Origin: Actinobacteria bacterium RBG_16_64_13
GTDB taxonomy: Bacteria; Actinomycetota; Thermoleophilia; RBG-16-64-13
NCBI GenBank assembly: GCA_001768675.1
Contig: MELN01000020.1
Coordinates: 101,457 to 112,924 of the forward strand
Direction of reading: 5' to 3'
DNA: 11,468 bases
Numbering within the stretch: position 1 is the stretch's first letter; every line of letters begins with the position of its first letter. The notes below the pieces were generated by a model. It searched no databases and was not told the DNA's origin. It worked only from the letters and a program-made list of their open reading frames with translations. Below, piece after piece: positions 1-5,783 of this stretch. A program made the translations under genes and the position numbers.

Positions 1-2
1 TC

Positions 3-974
3 AGCAATCCGCCCTACGTGACTTCCGCCGATCTGGCGTCGCTCGCGCCCGACATACGCCGGTTCGAGCCCGTGTCGGCGTTGGATGGCGGGCCGGACGG
101 GCTGTCTGTCTTCCGGCGCCTGGTGCCGCAAGCGGCCGGGGCGCTCCGGCCCGGGGGCAGCCTGCTCCTCGAGGTGGGCGACGGGCAGGCGGCGGCAGTA
201 GCGGCGCTCGCTCACGATGCCGGGTTCGCCATCGTCGACGTGCACAGGGATATGTCGCAGAAAGAGCGCATTGTGGAGGCGACGCTTTCGGGGGCCTTTG
301 TGGCCGCGCCGGCCGAACTGGACGATCCGTGGTTCGATCTCGTGGTGAATGCGCTGGCCGCGGGTGCGGTCATCGGTGTCCCGACCGACACGGTGTACGG
401 CATCGGAGCCAGGTGGGACTCACCGGCAGGGGTACGCCGGCTGTTCGCGGCGAAGGGACGGCCACCCGATCAGCCGGTCGCCGTCTTGTTTCCTTCGGTG
501 GACTCCATCGAGATGGCCCTTCCCGACCTGGGGCCCGAAGCCGCCAAGGTCATGCGCGCGCTCCTACCAGGTCCATACACGTTCGTGGTGAGCACCAGCG
601 TGCCCCGCCAGGATCTCGTCGGCACCGCCGATTCTCTAGGAGTACGGGTGCCCGCGCAGCCGGTGCTTCTCGAGCTGCTCAGCTCGCTGGGGACTCCTCT
701 CGCGGCGACCAGCGCCAACCGGACGGGTGAAAGAGACCCCGCTTCTCTTGGCGAGGTCGACCCCGCGGTGCTCGCCCACTGCTCCCTGGCCTTCTCCGCG
801 CCGCGCCACCTGCCCGACGCCCCCAAGGAGAGGGCGGCTGGCCCGCCGGGCCGGGGGCTCGCCTCCACCGTCGTGGATCTGCGGCCTCTTTCCACCGGCG
901 GCGCACCGCTGGTCATCAGGGAGGGGGCAGTGCCGGCGAGCGAGGTGCTGGAACGCATCTCGGCGCTTGGCTGA
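3..974 (+). CDS. PrmC-TsaC fusion, 5' truncated: release factor glutamine methyltransferase / threonylcarbamoyl-AMP synthase
   Basis: The frame is open from the window edge and its first codons read SNPPYV, the catalytic NPPY motif of PrmC (HemK), which methylates the Gln of the GGQ motif in release factors using SAM. The GTG at 18 is the Val of this motif, not a start, so the gene begins upstream. Visible residues 1-95 match the C-terminal half of PrmC (FEPVSAL, DGLSVFRR, LRPGGSLLLEVG, a final ERIVEA strand). After a linker of about 15 residues, residues ~112-320 form a complete TsaC/Sua5/YrdC domain, which makes threonylcarbamoyl-AMP for tRNA t6A37. Its landmarks are PTDTVYGIGA (127-136), KGRP (K151, R153), LPGPYTFVV (187-195), LGVRVPA (R214), TSAN (S236, N238) and the closing STVVDL. 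No stop or restart separates the halves. The two are usually separate neighbouring genes; here they are one polypeptide. Both assignments are secure; activity of the PrmC half cannot be judged without its N-terminus. Confidence 0.9.
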   Translation, partial: SNPPYVTSADLASLAPDIRRFEPVSALDGGPDGLSVFRRLVPQAAGALRPGGSLLLEVGDGQAAAVAALAHDAGFAIVDVHRDMSQKERIVEATLSGAFVAAPAELDDPWFDLVVNALAAGAVIGVPTDTVYGIGARWDSPAGVRRLFAAKGRPPDQPVAVLFPSVDSIEMALPDLGPEAAKVMRALLPGPYTFVVSTSVPRQDLVGTADSLGVRVPAQPVLLELLSSLGTPLAATSANRTGERDPASLGEVDPAVLAHCSLAFSAPRHLPDAPKERAAGPPGRGLASTVVDLRPLSTGGAPLVIREGAVPASEVLERISALG

Positions 975-1003
975 GGCGGGGCCGCGGACCTCATCTGATA
1001 TCC

Positions 1004-1032
1004 TTGTCGCGCGTGGATCTGGGCGTTTTGAT
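1004..1032 (+). promoter_or_regulatory. Candidate promoter for glyA
   Basis: A TTGTCG at 1004-1009 and a TTTGAT at 1027-1032 are separated by exactly 17 bp and each matches the housekeeping sigma consensus at four of six positions. The pair lies in the 123-bp gap after the PrmC-TsaC gene, about 65 bp before the glyA start. It would let glyA and the dCMP deaminase gene be expressed apart from upstream genes. The match is weak and readthrough from upstream is just as likely. Confidence 0.3.
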
Positions 1033-1081
1033 CTGCGATCGCCGCTTCGCCCGCACGTCCCGCCGTCCCGCCGAGGCTACG

Positions 1082-1088
1082 AAGGAGG
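1082..1088 (+). promoter_or_regulatory. Ribosome binding site of glyA
   Basis: AAGGAGG lies 9 bases before the TTG at 1098. This strong site selects that TTG as the start; the other TTG at 1091 is in a different frame and too close. Confidence 0.8.
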
Positions 1089-1097
1089 CCTTGAGAA

Positions 1098-2378
1098 TTG
1101 AGTACCGTTTCCCGCCGGACAAGCTATGCCGACCTGCCGCTCCGAGACGTGGACCCTGCTGTTTCGGGGCTCATCAGCCAGGAGCTCGCCCGGCAGCGAC
1201 AGAACATAGAGCTCATCGCCTCCGAGAACTTCACCTCGGCTGCGGTGCTGGAGGCAGTGGGGAGCGTGCTCACCAACAAGTACGCGGAAGGCTACCCCGG
1301 CGAGCGCTACTACGGGGGTTGCGCGGTAGTGGACCAGGTCGAGGCGCTGGCCATCGAGAGGGCCAAGGCGCTCTACGGGGCCGAGCACGCCAACGTCCAG
1401 CCCCACTCAGGCTCCACGGCCAACCAGGCGGTGTACTTCGCCAGTCTCAGGCCGGGAGATCCGGTGCTCGCCATGAGCTTGGCCCACGGCGGACATCTGA
1501 CCCACGGTCTGTCGGTCAACTTTTCGGGGCGTGGGTATCGGTTCTTCCACTACGGGATCAAGCGGGAGACGGGGTGGATGGACCTCGACGAGGTGAGAGC
1601 TCAAGCGCTCAAGCATCGGCCCAGACTGATCGTCGTGGGTGCGAGCGCGTACCCACGCACCCTGGATTTCGCCGCCTTCAGGTCCATCGCCGATGAGGTA
1701 GGCGCGGAGCTCATGGCCGACATGGCGCACATCGCGGGACTCGTGGCCGGCGGTGCGCACCCCTCCCCGGTCCCCCACTGCGACTGGGTCACCACTACCA
1801 CGCACAAGACCCTGAGCGGTCCTCGGGGAGGAGCCTGCTTCTGCCGGGCCGAGAACGCGGCCCGCCTGGACAAGGCCGTGTTTCCGGGTTTGCAGGGCGG
1901 TCCCCTGGAGCATGTCATCGCGGGCAAGGCCGTCTGCTTCTTGTTGGCCACCACCGATGAGTTCAAGCAAAAGCAGAGGCTGACCGTCGACAACGCCGCC
2001 GTACTGGCCGAGACCCTCCTCGAAGGTGGTTTGAAGCTGGTCTCGGGCGGCACCGACAATCATCTGCTGCTGGTCGACTTCACCGGTACGGAGATGACCG
2101 GGCGGCACGCTCAGGATCTGCTCAAGCGGGTGGGCATCACCGCGAACAAGAACGCGGTGCCGTACGATGACCGTTCGCCGACGGTCACGTCCGGTCTGCG
2201 CTTGGGCACGCCGGCGATGACCACCAGGGGCTTTCGCGCCGACGAGATGCGAGAAGTGGGCCGGATCATCGTCGAGGCGCTCACCGACGCGCCGACGGAA
2301 GCGGATCTCGATCGACTCCTCACCCGTAGCCGCGCCCTCACGGCCGCCTTCCCCCTCTACCCGTTTCTGGGGGACTGA
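1098..2378 (+). CDS. glyA: Serine hydroxymethyltransferase
   Basis: This PLP enzyme interconverts serine plus tetrahydrofolate with glycine plus 5,10-methylene-tetrahydrofolate, the main one-carbon supply. The 426-residue product has the usual SHMT length and landmarks: IELIASENF (37-45), LTNKYAEGYPGERYYGG (58-74), the PLP-binding lysine K237 in TTTTHKTLSGPRGG, and the substrate-carboxylate arginine R368 in SGLRLGTPAMTTRG. The TTG start is chosen because an AAGGAGG site lies 9 bases upstream and the N-terminus aligns with the family. The stop overlaps the start of the dCMP deaminase gene by one base, so the two are probably translationally coupled. A weak candidate promoter lies at 1004-1032. 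Two cysteines just after the PLP loop (ACFC, 246-249) replace residues that are usually hydrophobic. I see no THF or glycine riboswitch in the short leader. Confidence 0.97.
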   Translation: MSTVSRRTSYADLPLRDVDPAVSGLISQELARQRQNIELIASENFTSAAVLEAVGSVLTNKYAEGYPGERYYGGCAVVDQVEALAIERAKALYGAEHANVQPHSGSTANQAVYFASLRPGDPVLAMSLAHGGHLTHGLSVNFSGRGYRFFHYGIKRETGWMDLDEVRAQALKHRPRLIVVGASAYPRTLDFAAFRSIADEVGAELMADMAHIAGLVAGGAHPSPVPHCDWVTTTTHKTLSGPRGGACFCRAENAARLDKAVFPGLQGGPLEHVIAGKAVCFLLATTDEFKQKQRLTVDNAAVLAETLLEGGLKLVSGGTDNHLLLVDFTGTEMTGRHAQDLLKRVGITANKNAVPYDDRSPTVTSGLRLGTPAMTTRGFRADEMREVGRIIVEALTDAPTEADLDRLLTRSRALTAAFPLYPFLGD

Positions 2379-2851
2379 TGTCTCCGGCGGGGGATACTCC
2401 GCCTCGAGCCGGCCGCCCCAGTTGGGAGGACTATTTCATGGAGATCGCCCGGGTGGTGTCTACCCGGTCGAGCTGCCTGCGCAGGCAGGTGGGCGCGGTG
2501 CTGGTCAAGAACCGCCAGATCCTGGCCACCGGTTACAACGGGGTTCCCCGCGGCATCCGTCATTGCGAAGAGCGCGGCTGTCTGCGCGACCAGCTGGGGA
2601 TCCCCTCGGGCGAGCGCCAGGAGCTGTGCCGGGGGCTTCATGCCGAACAGAACGCGATCATCCAGGCGGCGTACCACGGGGTGGCGGTGAATGGCGCGGA
2701 GGTATTCTCGACGCTTCAGCCTTGCGTCACCTGTGCCAAGACCCTGATCAACGCCGGTATCGTAGCCGTGTATTTCTGCGGGGTGTATCCCGACGAGCTC
2801 TCCATGGAGATGTTCGAGGAGGCGGGAACCCGCCTGGTGCGGATGTCCTGA
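2378..2851 (+). CDS. dCMP deaminase (ComEB-type, zinc-dependent)
   Basis: The predicted reaction is dCMP to dUMP, feeding thymidylate synthase. The 157-residue product has the cytidine/deoxycytidylate deaminase zinc site: HAE (H88, catalytic E90) and PCVTC (C116, C119). Additional cysteines C33 (RSSCLRRQVGAV), C63, C68 and C84 sit where dCMP deaminases carry a second, structural zinc site, which favours dCMP deaminase over tRNA adenosine or guanine deaminases. The N-terminal SWEDYFMEIA is typical of the ComEB/dCMP deaminase family. ATG overlaps the glyA stop (TGATG), with a G-rich stretch at the end of glyA as the likely ribosome site. In many Gram-positive genomes the homologue lies between glyA and the atp operon, as here. 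The name comEB reflects competence-operon homologues; no competence role is implied. Confidence 0.92.
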   Translation: MSPAGDTPPRAGRPSWEDYFMEIARVVSTRSSCLRRQVGAVLVKNRQILATGYNGVPRGIRHCEERGCLRDQLGIPSGERQELCRGLHAEQNAIIQAAYHGVAVNGAEVFSTLQPCVTCAKTLINAGIVAVYFCGVYPDELSMEMFEEAGTRLVRMS

Positions 2852-2884
2852 AAAAGATAATCATGGTAGTTCTGTTTCATATTC

Positions 2885-2914
2885 TTGCGGTCAGGGGAGG
2901 CACCTGTTTATAAT
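2885..2914 (+). promoter_or_regulatory. Promoter of the ATP synthase operon, with an AT-rich upstream region
   Basis: A perfect TATAAT lies at 2909-2914 and a TTGCGG at 2885-2890, with an 18-bp spacer. Positions 2851-2886 just upstream are only about 30% GC, against over 60% around them, like an UP element that contacts the RNA polymerase alpha subunit. Transcription should start near 2920-2923, only about 7-10 bases before the atpZ ATG. This is the strongest promoter-like sequence in the window and sits at the one sizeable gap before the atp genes. Confidence 0.65.
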
Positions 2915-2930
2915 GCGACGGGTGACGTGA
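2913..2930 (+). other. Possible five-codon leader minicistron overlapping atpZ start
   Basis: ATG at 2913 opens a frame of five codons (MRRVT) that ends with TGA at 2928-2930, overlapping the atpZ ATG as TGATG. An AGGGGAGG lies at 2893-2900, 12 bases upstream. If transcription starts upstream of 2893, this could be a coupled leader peptide. If the TATAAT at 2909 is the promoter, both the site and the ATG lie upstream of the RNA start and the minicistron does not exist. It may be chance. Confidence 0.2.
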
Positions 2931-3211
2931 TGAGTCGGGATTCCCGGCGAGATCCACCGGAGGCCGGAAGTCTCGCCTTCACGTTCGTCGCTTTGGTCTT
3001 GGTCTTCACCGGACTTGGCTACCTGGCGGACCGCTGGCTCCATAGCGGGCCGTGGGTCATGGTGGCCGGAGTGTTCGTGGGCGCGGGCCTGGGCTTTGTA
3101 TACTTGGTGTTCATCCTGTTCTCAGGGTCCTCGGGCAGCCGGGGCCGGAAGGGCAAGGATGAGGTTGGCAAAGACAGGGATGCCGCCCAGGGTAATGGGC
3201 GGATAGATTGA
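2930..3211 (+). CDS. atpZ: AtpZ/AtpI-family small membrane protein
   Basis: The product is 93 residues with two predicted membrane helices (about 14-33 and 42-64), linked by the family-typical GYLADRWLHSGPW turn, and a charged Lys/Arg/Asp-rich cytoplasmic tail. In Bacillus, AtpZ with AtpI has been linked to Mg2+ uptake, and AtpI-type proteins help assemble the c-ring. A role in ATP synthase assembly or ion supply is inferred from position. ATG 2930 is preferred; an in-frame GTG at 2927 is an alternative, and an in-frame TTG at 2885 lies within the promoter and is unlikely. No Shine-Dalgarno site lies at normal distance, so translation may be near-leaderless. It is the first gene of the atp cluster and ends 4 bases before atpI. 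Confidence 0.8.
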   Translation: MSRDSRRDPPEAGSLAFTFVALVLVFTGLGYLADRWLHSGPWVMVAGVFVGAGLGFVYLVFILFSGSSGSRGRKGKDEVGKDRDAAQGNGRID

Positions 3212-3215
3212 TGAT

Positions 3216-3548
3216 GTGGAGGATTCTCTGGGGCTGACGCTGATATCCGTGGCCGTTGGGTTAGCTCTGGCGGTCGCCTATCATCTGCTCTCCAGCCGGC
3301 TGCAGAGCTTGGTCGCGAATCGCAGTTCTGCGATGGTGCCGGTCGTCACGATTCTTGGCTTCCTTGTGCGGCTCGCAGTTCTGGCCGCGATCCTCGTGAT
3401 TCTCGGCTTGTGGACTTCGCTTAACATGCTTGCTGTATGCGCCGCCTTCGTCGTCGTGTTCACCGCGCTGACGGGCTTCTCGGTATACTCCATGCTGTCC
3501 AAACGCCACGGTGCGCCGCCTTCGGCGGGCGCTACCGGCGCTCACTAG
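3216..3548 (+). CDS. atpI: ATP synthase subunit I (AtpI)
   Basis: The product is a 110-residue, very hydrophobic protein with three clear membrane segments (about 5-25, 40-66 and 70-94), the middle one long enough that a fourth helix is possible. The pattern and position directly before atpB match the ATP synthase I chain family, a chaperone for assembly of the c-ring. The family is poorly conserved, so the call leans on context. GTG 3216 is the first possible start, as an in-frame TAG lies at 3204-3206. Its ribosome site is poor (GGGCGGA, 12 bases upstream). ATGs at 3211 and 3214, nearer the atpZ stop, are out of frame and hit a stop after eight codons. A GGAGG lies just inside the gene at 3218-3222. 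The gene ends 10 bases before atpB. Confidence 0.75.
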   Translation: MEDSLGLTLISVAVGLALAVAYHLLSSRLQSLVANRSSAMVPVVTILGFLVRLAVLAAILVILGLWTSLNMLAVCAAFVVVFTALTGFSVYSMLSKRHGAPPSAGATGAH

Positions 3549-3558
3549 AGGAAGGCCC

Positions 3559-4356
3559 ATGCTGCTTGCCGAAGAAGGCTCAAGCAAGATCGTCGAGGCT
3601 CTTCACGAGCTGAACGTACAGACTATCGTCTCTATCCCCAAGGTGGGCCCGTTCGATTTCTCCATCAGCAACGCGGTGATCTACATGTGGGCTTCGGCGG
3701 TCATCGTGTTCGCGTTCTTCTTCATAGTGAGCCGGAGGCTGCGCAAGCAACCCGACGGCCTGCAGATCGTGGCCGAGATACTTCTCAACTTCGCGACGGG
3801 TCACCTCACCGGTCAGATCGGGGAGAAGGGGAAGAAGTACTACTACCTCATCCTCACGATCTTCTCGTACATCCTGGTGACGAACCTCATCGGGCTGATT
3901 CCCAAGCCGGAGTTTCTGAGGCCATACACTCCCACGACCAACATCAACGTGACCTTCGGCATGGCCATGGTCGTCTTCTGCGTGACGCAGTTCCAGGGGA
4001 TCAGCAGGCATGGCGTCGGTGGATACATGAAGACCTGGCTGACGCCGCCAGGCGTGCCCAAGGCTTTGGCCGCTCCGCTCAACGGCATCTTCTTCGTGGT
4101 GCACTTCATGGGCGAGTTCTTCAAACCGCTCTCGCTCTCGGTCCGGCTTTTCGGCAATACCATCGCCGGACACCTCATCATCCTCGTGATGCTGGGTCTC
4201 TTGCTCGAGTACGCGAGCGCCGTGGTGATCATCCCGGCTGCTCTGTTCGTGGTCATCATGACCGCTTTTGAGGTGTTCGTGGCCTTTATCCAGGCCTACA
4301 TCTTCTCGTTGCTCTCGGTCGTATACATCGAATCCGCCATCTACGCTGGTCACTAG
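3559..4356 (+). CDS. atpB: F1Fo ATP synthase subunit a
   Basis: Subunit a forms the two proton half-channels beside the c-ring. The 265-residue product has five to six membrane helices. It carries the essential arginine R196 in LSVRLFGNTIAGH and the conserved glutamine Q245 in FIQAYIFSLL. The positions equivalent to E. coli Glu219 and His245 are swapped here (H205 and E238), as in mitochondria and many other bacteria. The frame is open further upstream, but ATG 3559 is chosen because AGAGGAAGG (3547-3555) directly precedes it and any earlier start would overlap atpI. It lies between atpI (10 bp) and atpE (30 bp). Confidence 0.97.
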   Translation: MLLAEEGSSKIVEALHELNVQTIVSIPKVGPFDFSISNAVIYMWASAVIVFAFFFIVSRRLRKQPDGLQIVAEILLNFATGHLTGQIGEKGKKYYYLILTIFSYILVTNLIGLIPKPEFLRPYTPTTNINVTFGMAMVVFCVTQFQGISRHGVGGYMKTWLTPPGVPKALAAPLNGIFFVVHFMGEFFKPLSLSVRLFGNTIAGHLIILVMLGLLLEYASAVVIIPAALFVVIMTAFEVFVAFIQAYIFSLLSVVYIESAIYAGH

Positions 4357-4371
4357 CTTCAAGCCCGCAAC

Positions 4372-4379
4372 AAGGAGGA
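4372..4379 (+). promoter_or_regulatory. Strong ribosome binding site of atpE
   Basis: AAGGAGGA, a full Shine-Dalgarno match, lies 7 bases before the atpE ATG in an A-rich context. It is the best-spaced site in the operon and fits the need for many c copies per complex. Confidence 0.8.
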
Positions 4380-4386
4380 CAAGACA

Positions 4387-4617
4387 ATGGACGCTGACAC
4401 CGCCGCCAGACTCGCCGCCGGCATCGGCATGGGGCTGGCCACTCTGGGCCCAGGCATCGGCATCGGGTATCTCACCGGCCGTACCTCGGAAGCCATCGCG
4501 AGACAGCCCGAGGCCTCGGGCGACATCCGTACCGCCTTCATCATCGGTATGGCTCTCACCGAAGCCCTCGCGCTGTACGCGTTCGTTATCGCGATCATCC
4601 TTCTCTTCGTAGCCTAA
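4387..4617 (+). CDS. atpE: F1Fo ATP synthase subunit c (proteolipid)
   Basis: This 76-residue hairpin of two membrane helices forms the rotor ring. The ion-carrying carboxylate is E59 in ALTEALALYAF. The polar loop carries RQPE (39-42). Helix 1 has the Gly-rich packing motif (G12, G14, G16, A18) that helps set ring size. Compared with sodium-binding c subunits, the position of the sodium-ligand Gln (in GPGVGQG) is Ile26, and Ser-Thr after the Glu are A60 and L61. The sodium ligands are therefore missing and proton coupling is predicted. It has the strongest ribosome site in the operon and is followed by a 61-bp gap with a GC-rich hairpin. Confidence 0.97.
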   Translation: MDADTAARLAAGIGMGLATLGPGIGIGYLTGRTSEAIARQPEASGDIRTAFIIGMALTEALALYAFVIAIILLFVA

Positions 4618-4640
4618 GAGCGGGACCGGCAGTCTACAAA

Positions 4641-4656
4641 CCGCGCTCAGGCGCGG
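4641..4656 (+). repeat. GC-rich hairpin between atpE and atpF
   Basis: CCGCGC, loop TCAG, GCGCGG form a perfect six-pair GC stem in the 61-bp gap after atpE. No T run follows, so it is not a standard terminator. It could protect the atpE end of the message from exonucleases or slightly reduce readthrough, helping raise c over b. A weaker alternative pairing (GAGCG 4618-4622 with CGCTC 4644-4648) competes with it. Confidence 0.5.
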
Positions 4657-4678
4657 GTAGAGGATCCATAGGAAGAGC

Positions 4679-5185
4679 ATGAAGATATTCGAGATTAGCC
4701 CAGGGCTTTTCATCTGGTCGGTGATCACGTTTCTGATCCTGGTCGGGCTGCTCTACAAGTTCGCCTTCAACCCGCTGATGCGGCTGCAAAAGGCCAGGCA
4801 GGACAGCATCCACGAGGCCATAAACGACGCGGAGAGACTGCGCGACGAAGCGCAGGACCTGCTGATCAACTACAAGCAGCAGTTGGCCGAGGCGCGGGAG
4901 GAGGCGGCGACCATAATGGACCGTGCGCGCAAGGCGGGCGAGTCCACCAAGGCGGAGGTCTTGGAGGAAGCGCGAGTGCAGGCCGAGGCCACTCTCGCCA
5001 AAGCCCGGCAACAGATCGAGCGCGACACGAACCAGGCGCTGCAGAAGATTCGGGAAGAAGTGGCCGACCTCACCGTCGCCGCCACCGAGAAAGTGGCGCG
5101 GACCAGTTTGTCGGGCGAGGACCAGCTCCGTCTGATCCGGGAAGCCATAAACGAGATCGACCTCAGCAAGATCAGCGAGAACTAG
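4679..5185 (+). CDS. atpF: F1Fo ATP synthase subunit b
   Basis: Subunit b is the peripheral stalk that holds the alpha3beta3 head still. The 168-residue product has one N-terminal membrane helix (about 8-30) followed by a long charged helix rich in Ala, Glu, Arg and Lys with heptad-like spacing. This is the usual b architecture and length. ATG 4679 is preceded by AGGAAGAG. It is separate from delta, unlike the fused form of mycobacteria. atpH follows after 25 bp. Only one b gene is present, so the stalk is predicted to be a homodimer. Confidence 0.95.
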   Translation: MKIFEISPGLFIWSVITFLILVGLLYKFAFNPLMRLQKARQDSIHEAINDAERLRDEAQDLLINYKQQLAEAREEAATIMDRARKAGESTKAEVLEEARVQAEATLAKARQQIERDTNQALQKIREEVADLTVAATEKVARTSLSGEDQLRLIREAINEIDLSKISEN

Positions 5186-5210
5186 AGGAAACGGGAACGA
5201 GGACAAGACC

Positions 5211-5783
5211 TTGAGCGAAGGCAAGATTGCACGAGTCTACGCGACCGCGCTCTACCAAGCCGCCCGAGAGGAAGGGCGCGTGGAGCAGGTCCGCCGCGAC
5301 CTGGGTGAGTTCGTCCAGGCCATGGGTTCGTCGCCGGAACTCCGTCAGCTCCTCGTGGCGGAGGAGATAGCCGACGTGCGCAAGACGCAGGTCTTGCTGG
5401 AACTCACCGAAGGCGGCGACGAGCTGATGCGCAATCTGCTTCGGCTTATGGTGGACAAGAAGCGGGAGAGCGAGCTTGCCGGCGTCTTCCGGGCGTTCGT
5501 GCATCTTGTCGAAGAGGCTGAGGGTCTGGTGCACGTGGAGGTCGTCTCCGCGGTGCCGCTGACGGCGCCACTGCAAGACGCGCTCCGGACCAAGATCGAG
5601 CAATCGCTGCAGAAGACGGTCGAACTGACGTTGACTGTGGACAAGGAGATCCTCGGCGGGCTCCGGCTGCGCATCGGCGATCGCGTAGCCGACGCGAGCG
5701 TGCGTCACCGGTTGGAGCGCCTCCGTGCATTGTTGATCACCCCTATGGCTAGCTTGGAGGGTTCAGTTGAAGCTGCGTCCTGA
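5211..5783 (+). CDS. atpH: F1Fo ATP synthase subunit delta
   Basis: Delta (OSCP) links the b stalk to the top of the alpha3beta3 head. The 190-residue product has the helical N-domain (ARVYATALYQAA, 7-18) and the diagnostic C-terminal signature VDKEILGGLRLRIGDRVADASVRHRL (143-168, written with key positions G149-G150, G156-D157, D161-S163). The TTG start at 5211 has GAGGA 7 bases upstream. The C-terminus runs about 10 residues past the usual end and overlaps atpA by 17 bases; the atpA ribosome site lies inside atpH. Confidence 0.95.
   Translation: MSEGKIARVYATALYQAAREEGRVEQVRRDLGEFVQAMGSSPELRQLLVAEEIADVRKTQVLLELTEGGDELMRNLLRLMVDKKRESELAGVFRAFVHLVEEAEGLVHVEVVSAVPLTAPLQDALRTKIEQSLQKTVELTLTVDKEILGGLRLRIGDRVADASVRHRLERLRALLITPMASLEGSVEAAS
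5756..5761 (+). promoter_or_regulatory. Ribosome binding site of atpA inside atpH
   Basis: GGAGGG lies within the last codons of atpH, 5-6 bases before the TTG at 5767. It fixes that TTG as the atpA start and implies that ribosomes ending atpH are close to the atpA start. Confidence 0.75.

Noticed and set aside
1035..1042. GCGATCGC palindrome in the glyA leader
   Set aside because: An 8-base palindrome resembling HIP1 of cyanobacteria, but it occurs once here and is expected by chance in GC-rich DNA.
975..1097. Riboswitch (THF or glycine) before glyA
   Set aside because: The leader is short and I could not find the paired elements of either class.
1004..1696. 230-codon + strand frame overlapping the start of glyA
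   Set aside because: It is Arg/Gly/Ala-rich, out of frame with glyA and has no motif; glyA is unambiguous there.
2851..2890. Terminator after the dCMP deaminase gene
   Set aside because: The region is AT-rich but has no GC-rich stem; it fits an upstream promoter element better.
3580..4728. 382-codon open frame on the - strand across atpB, atpE and atpF
   Set aside because: The product is a His/Asp/Glu-rich artefact of hydrophobic codons read in reverse; it spans three genuine genes.
5767..5783. atpH-atpA overlap as a sign of frameshift
   Set aside because: Both proteins are full length with family-typical ends; the 17-base overlap is normal operon packing.
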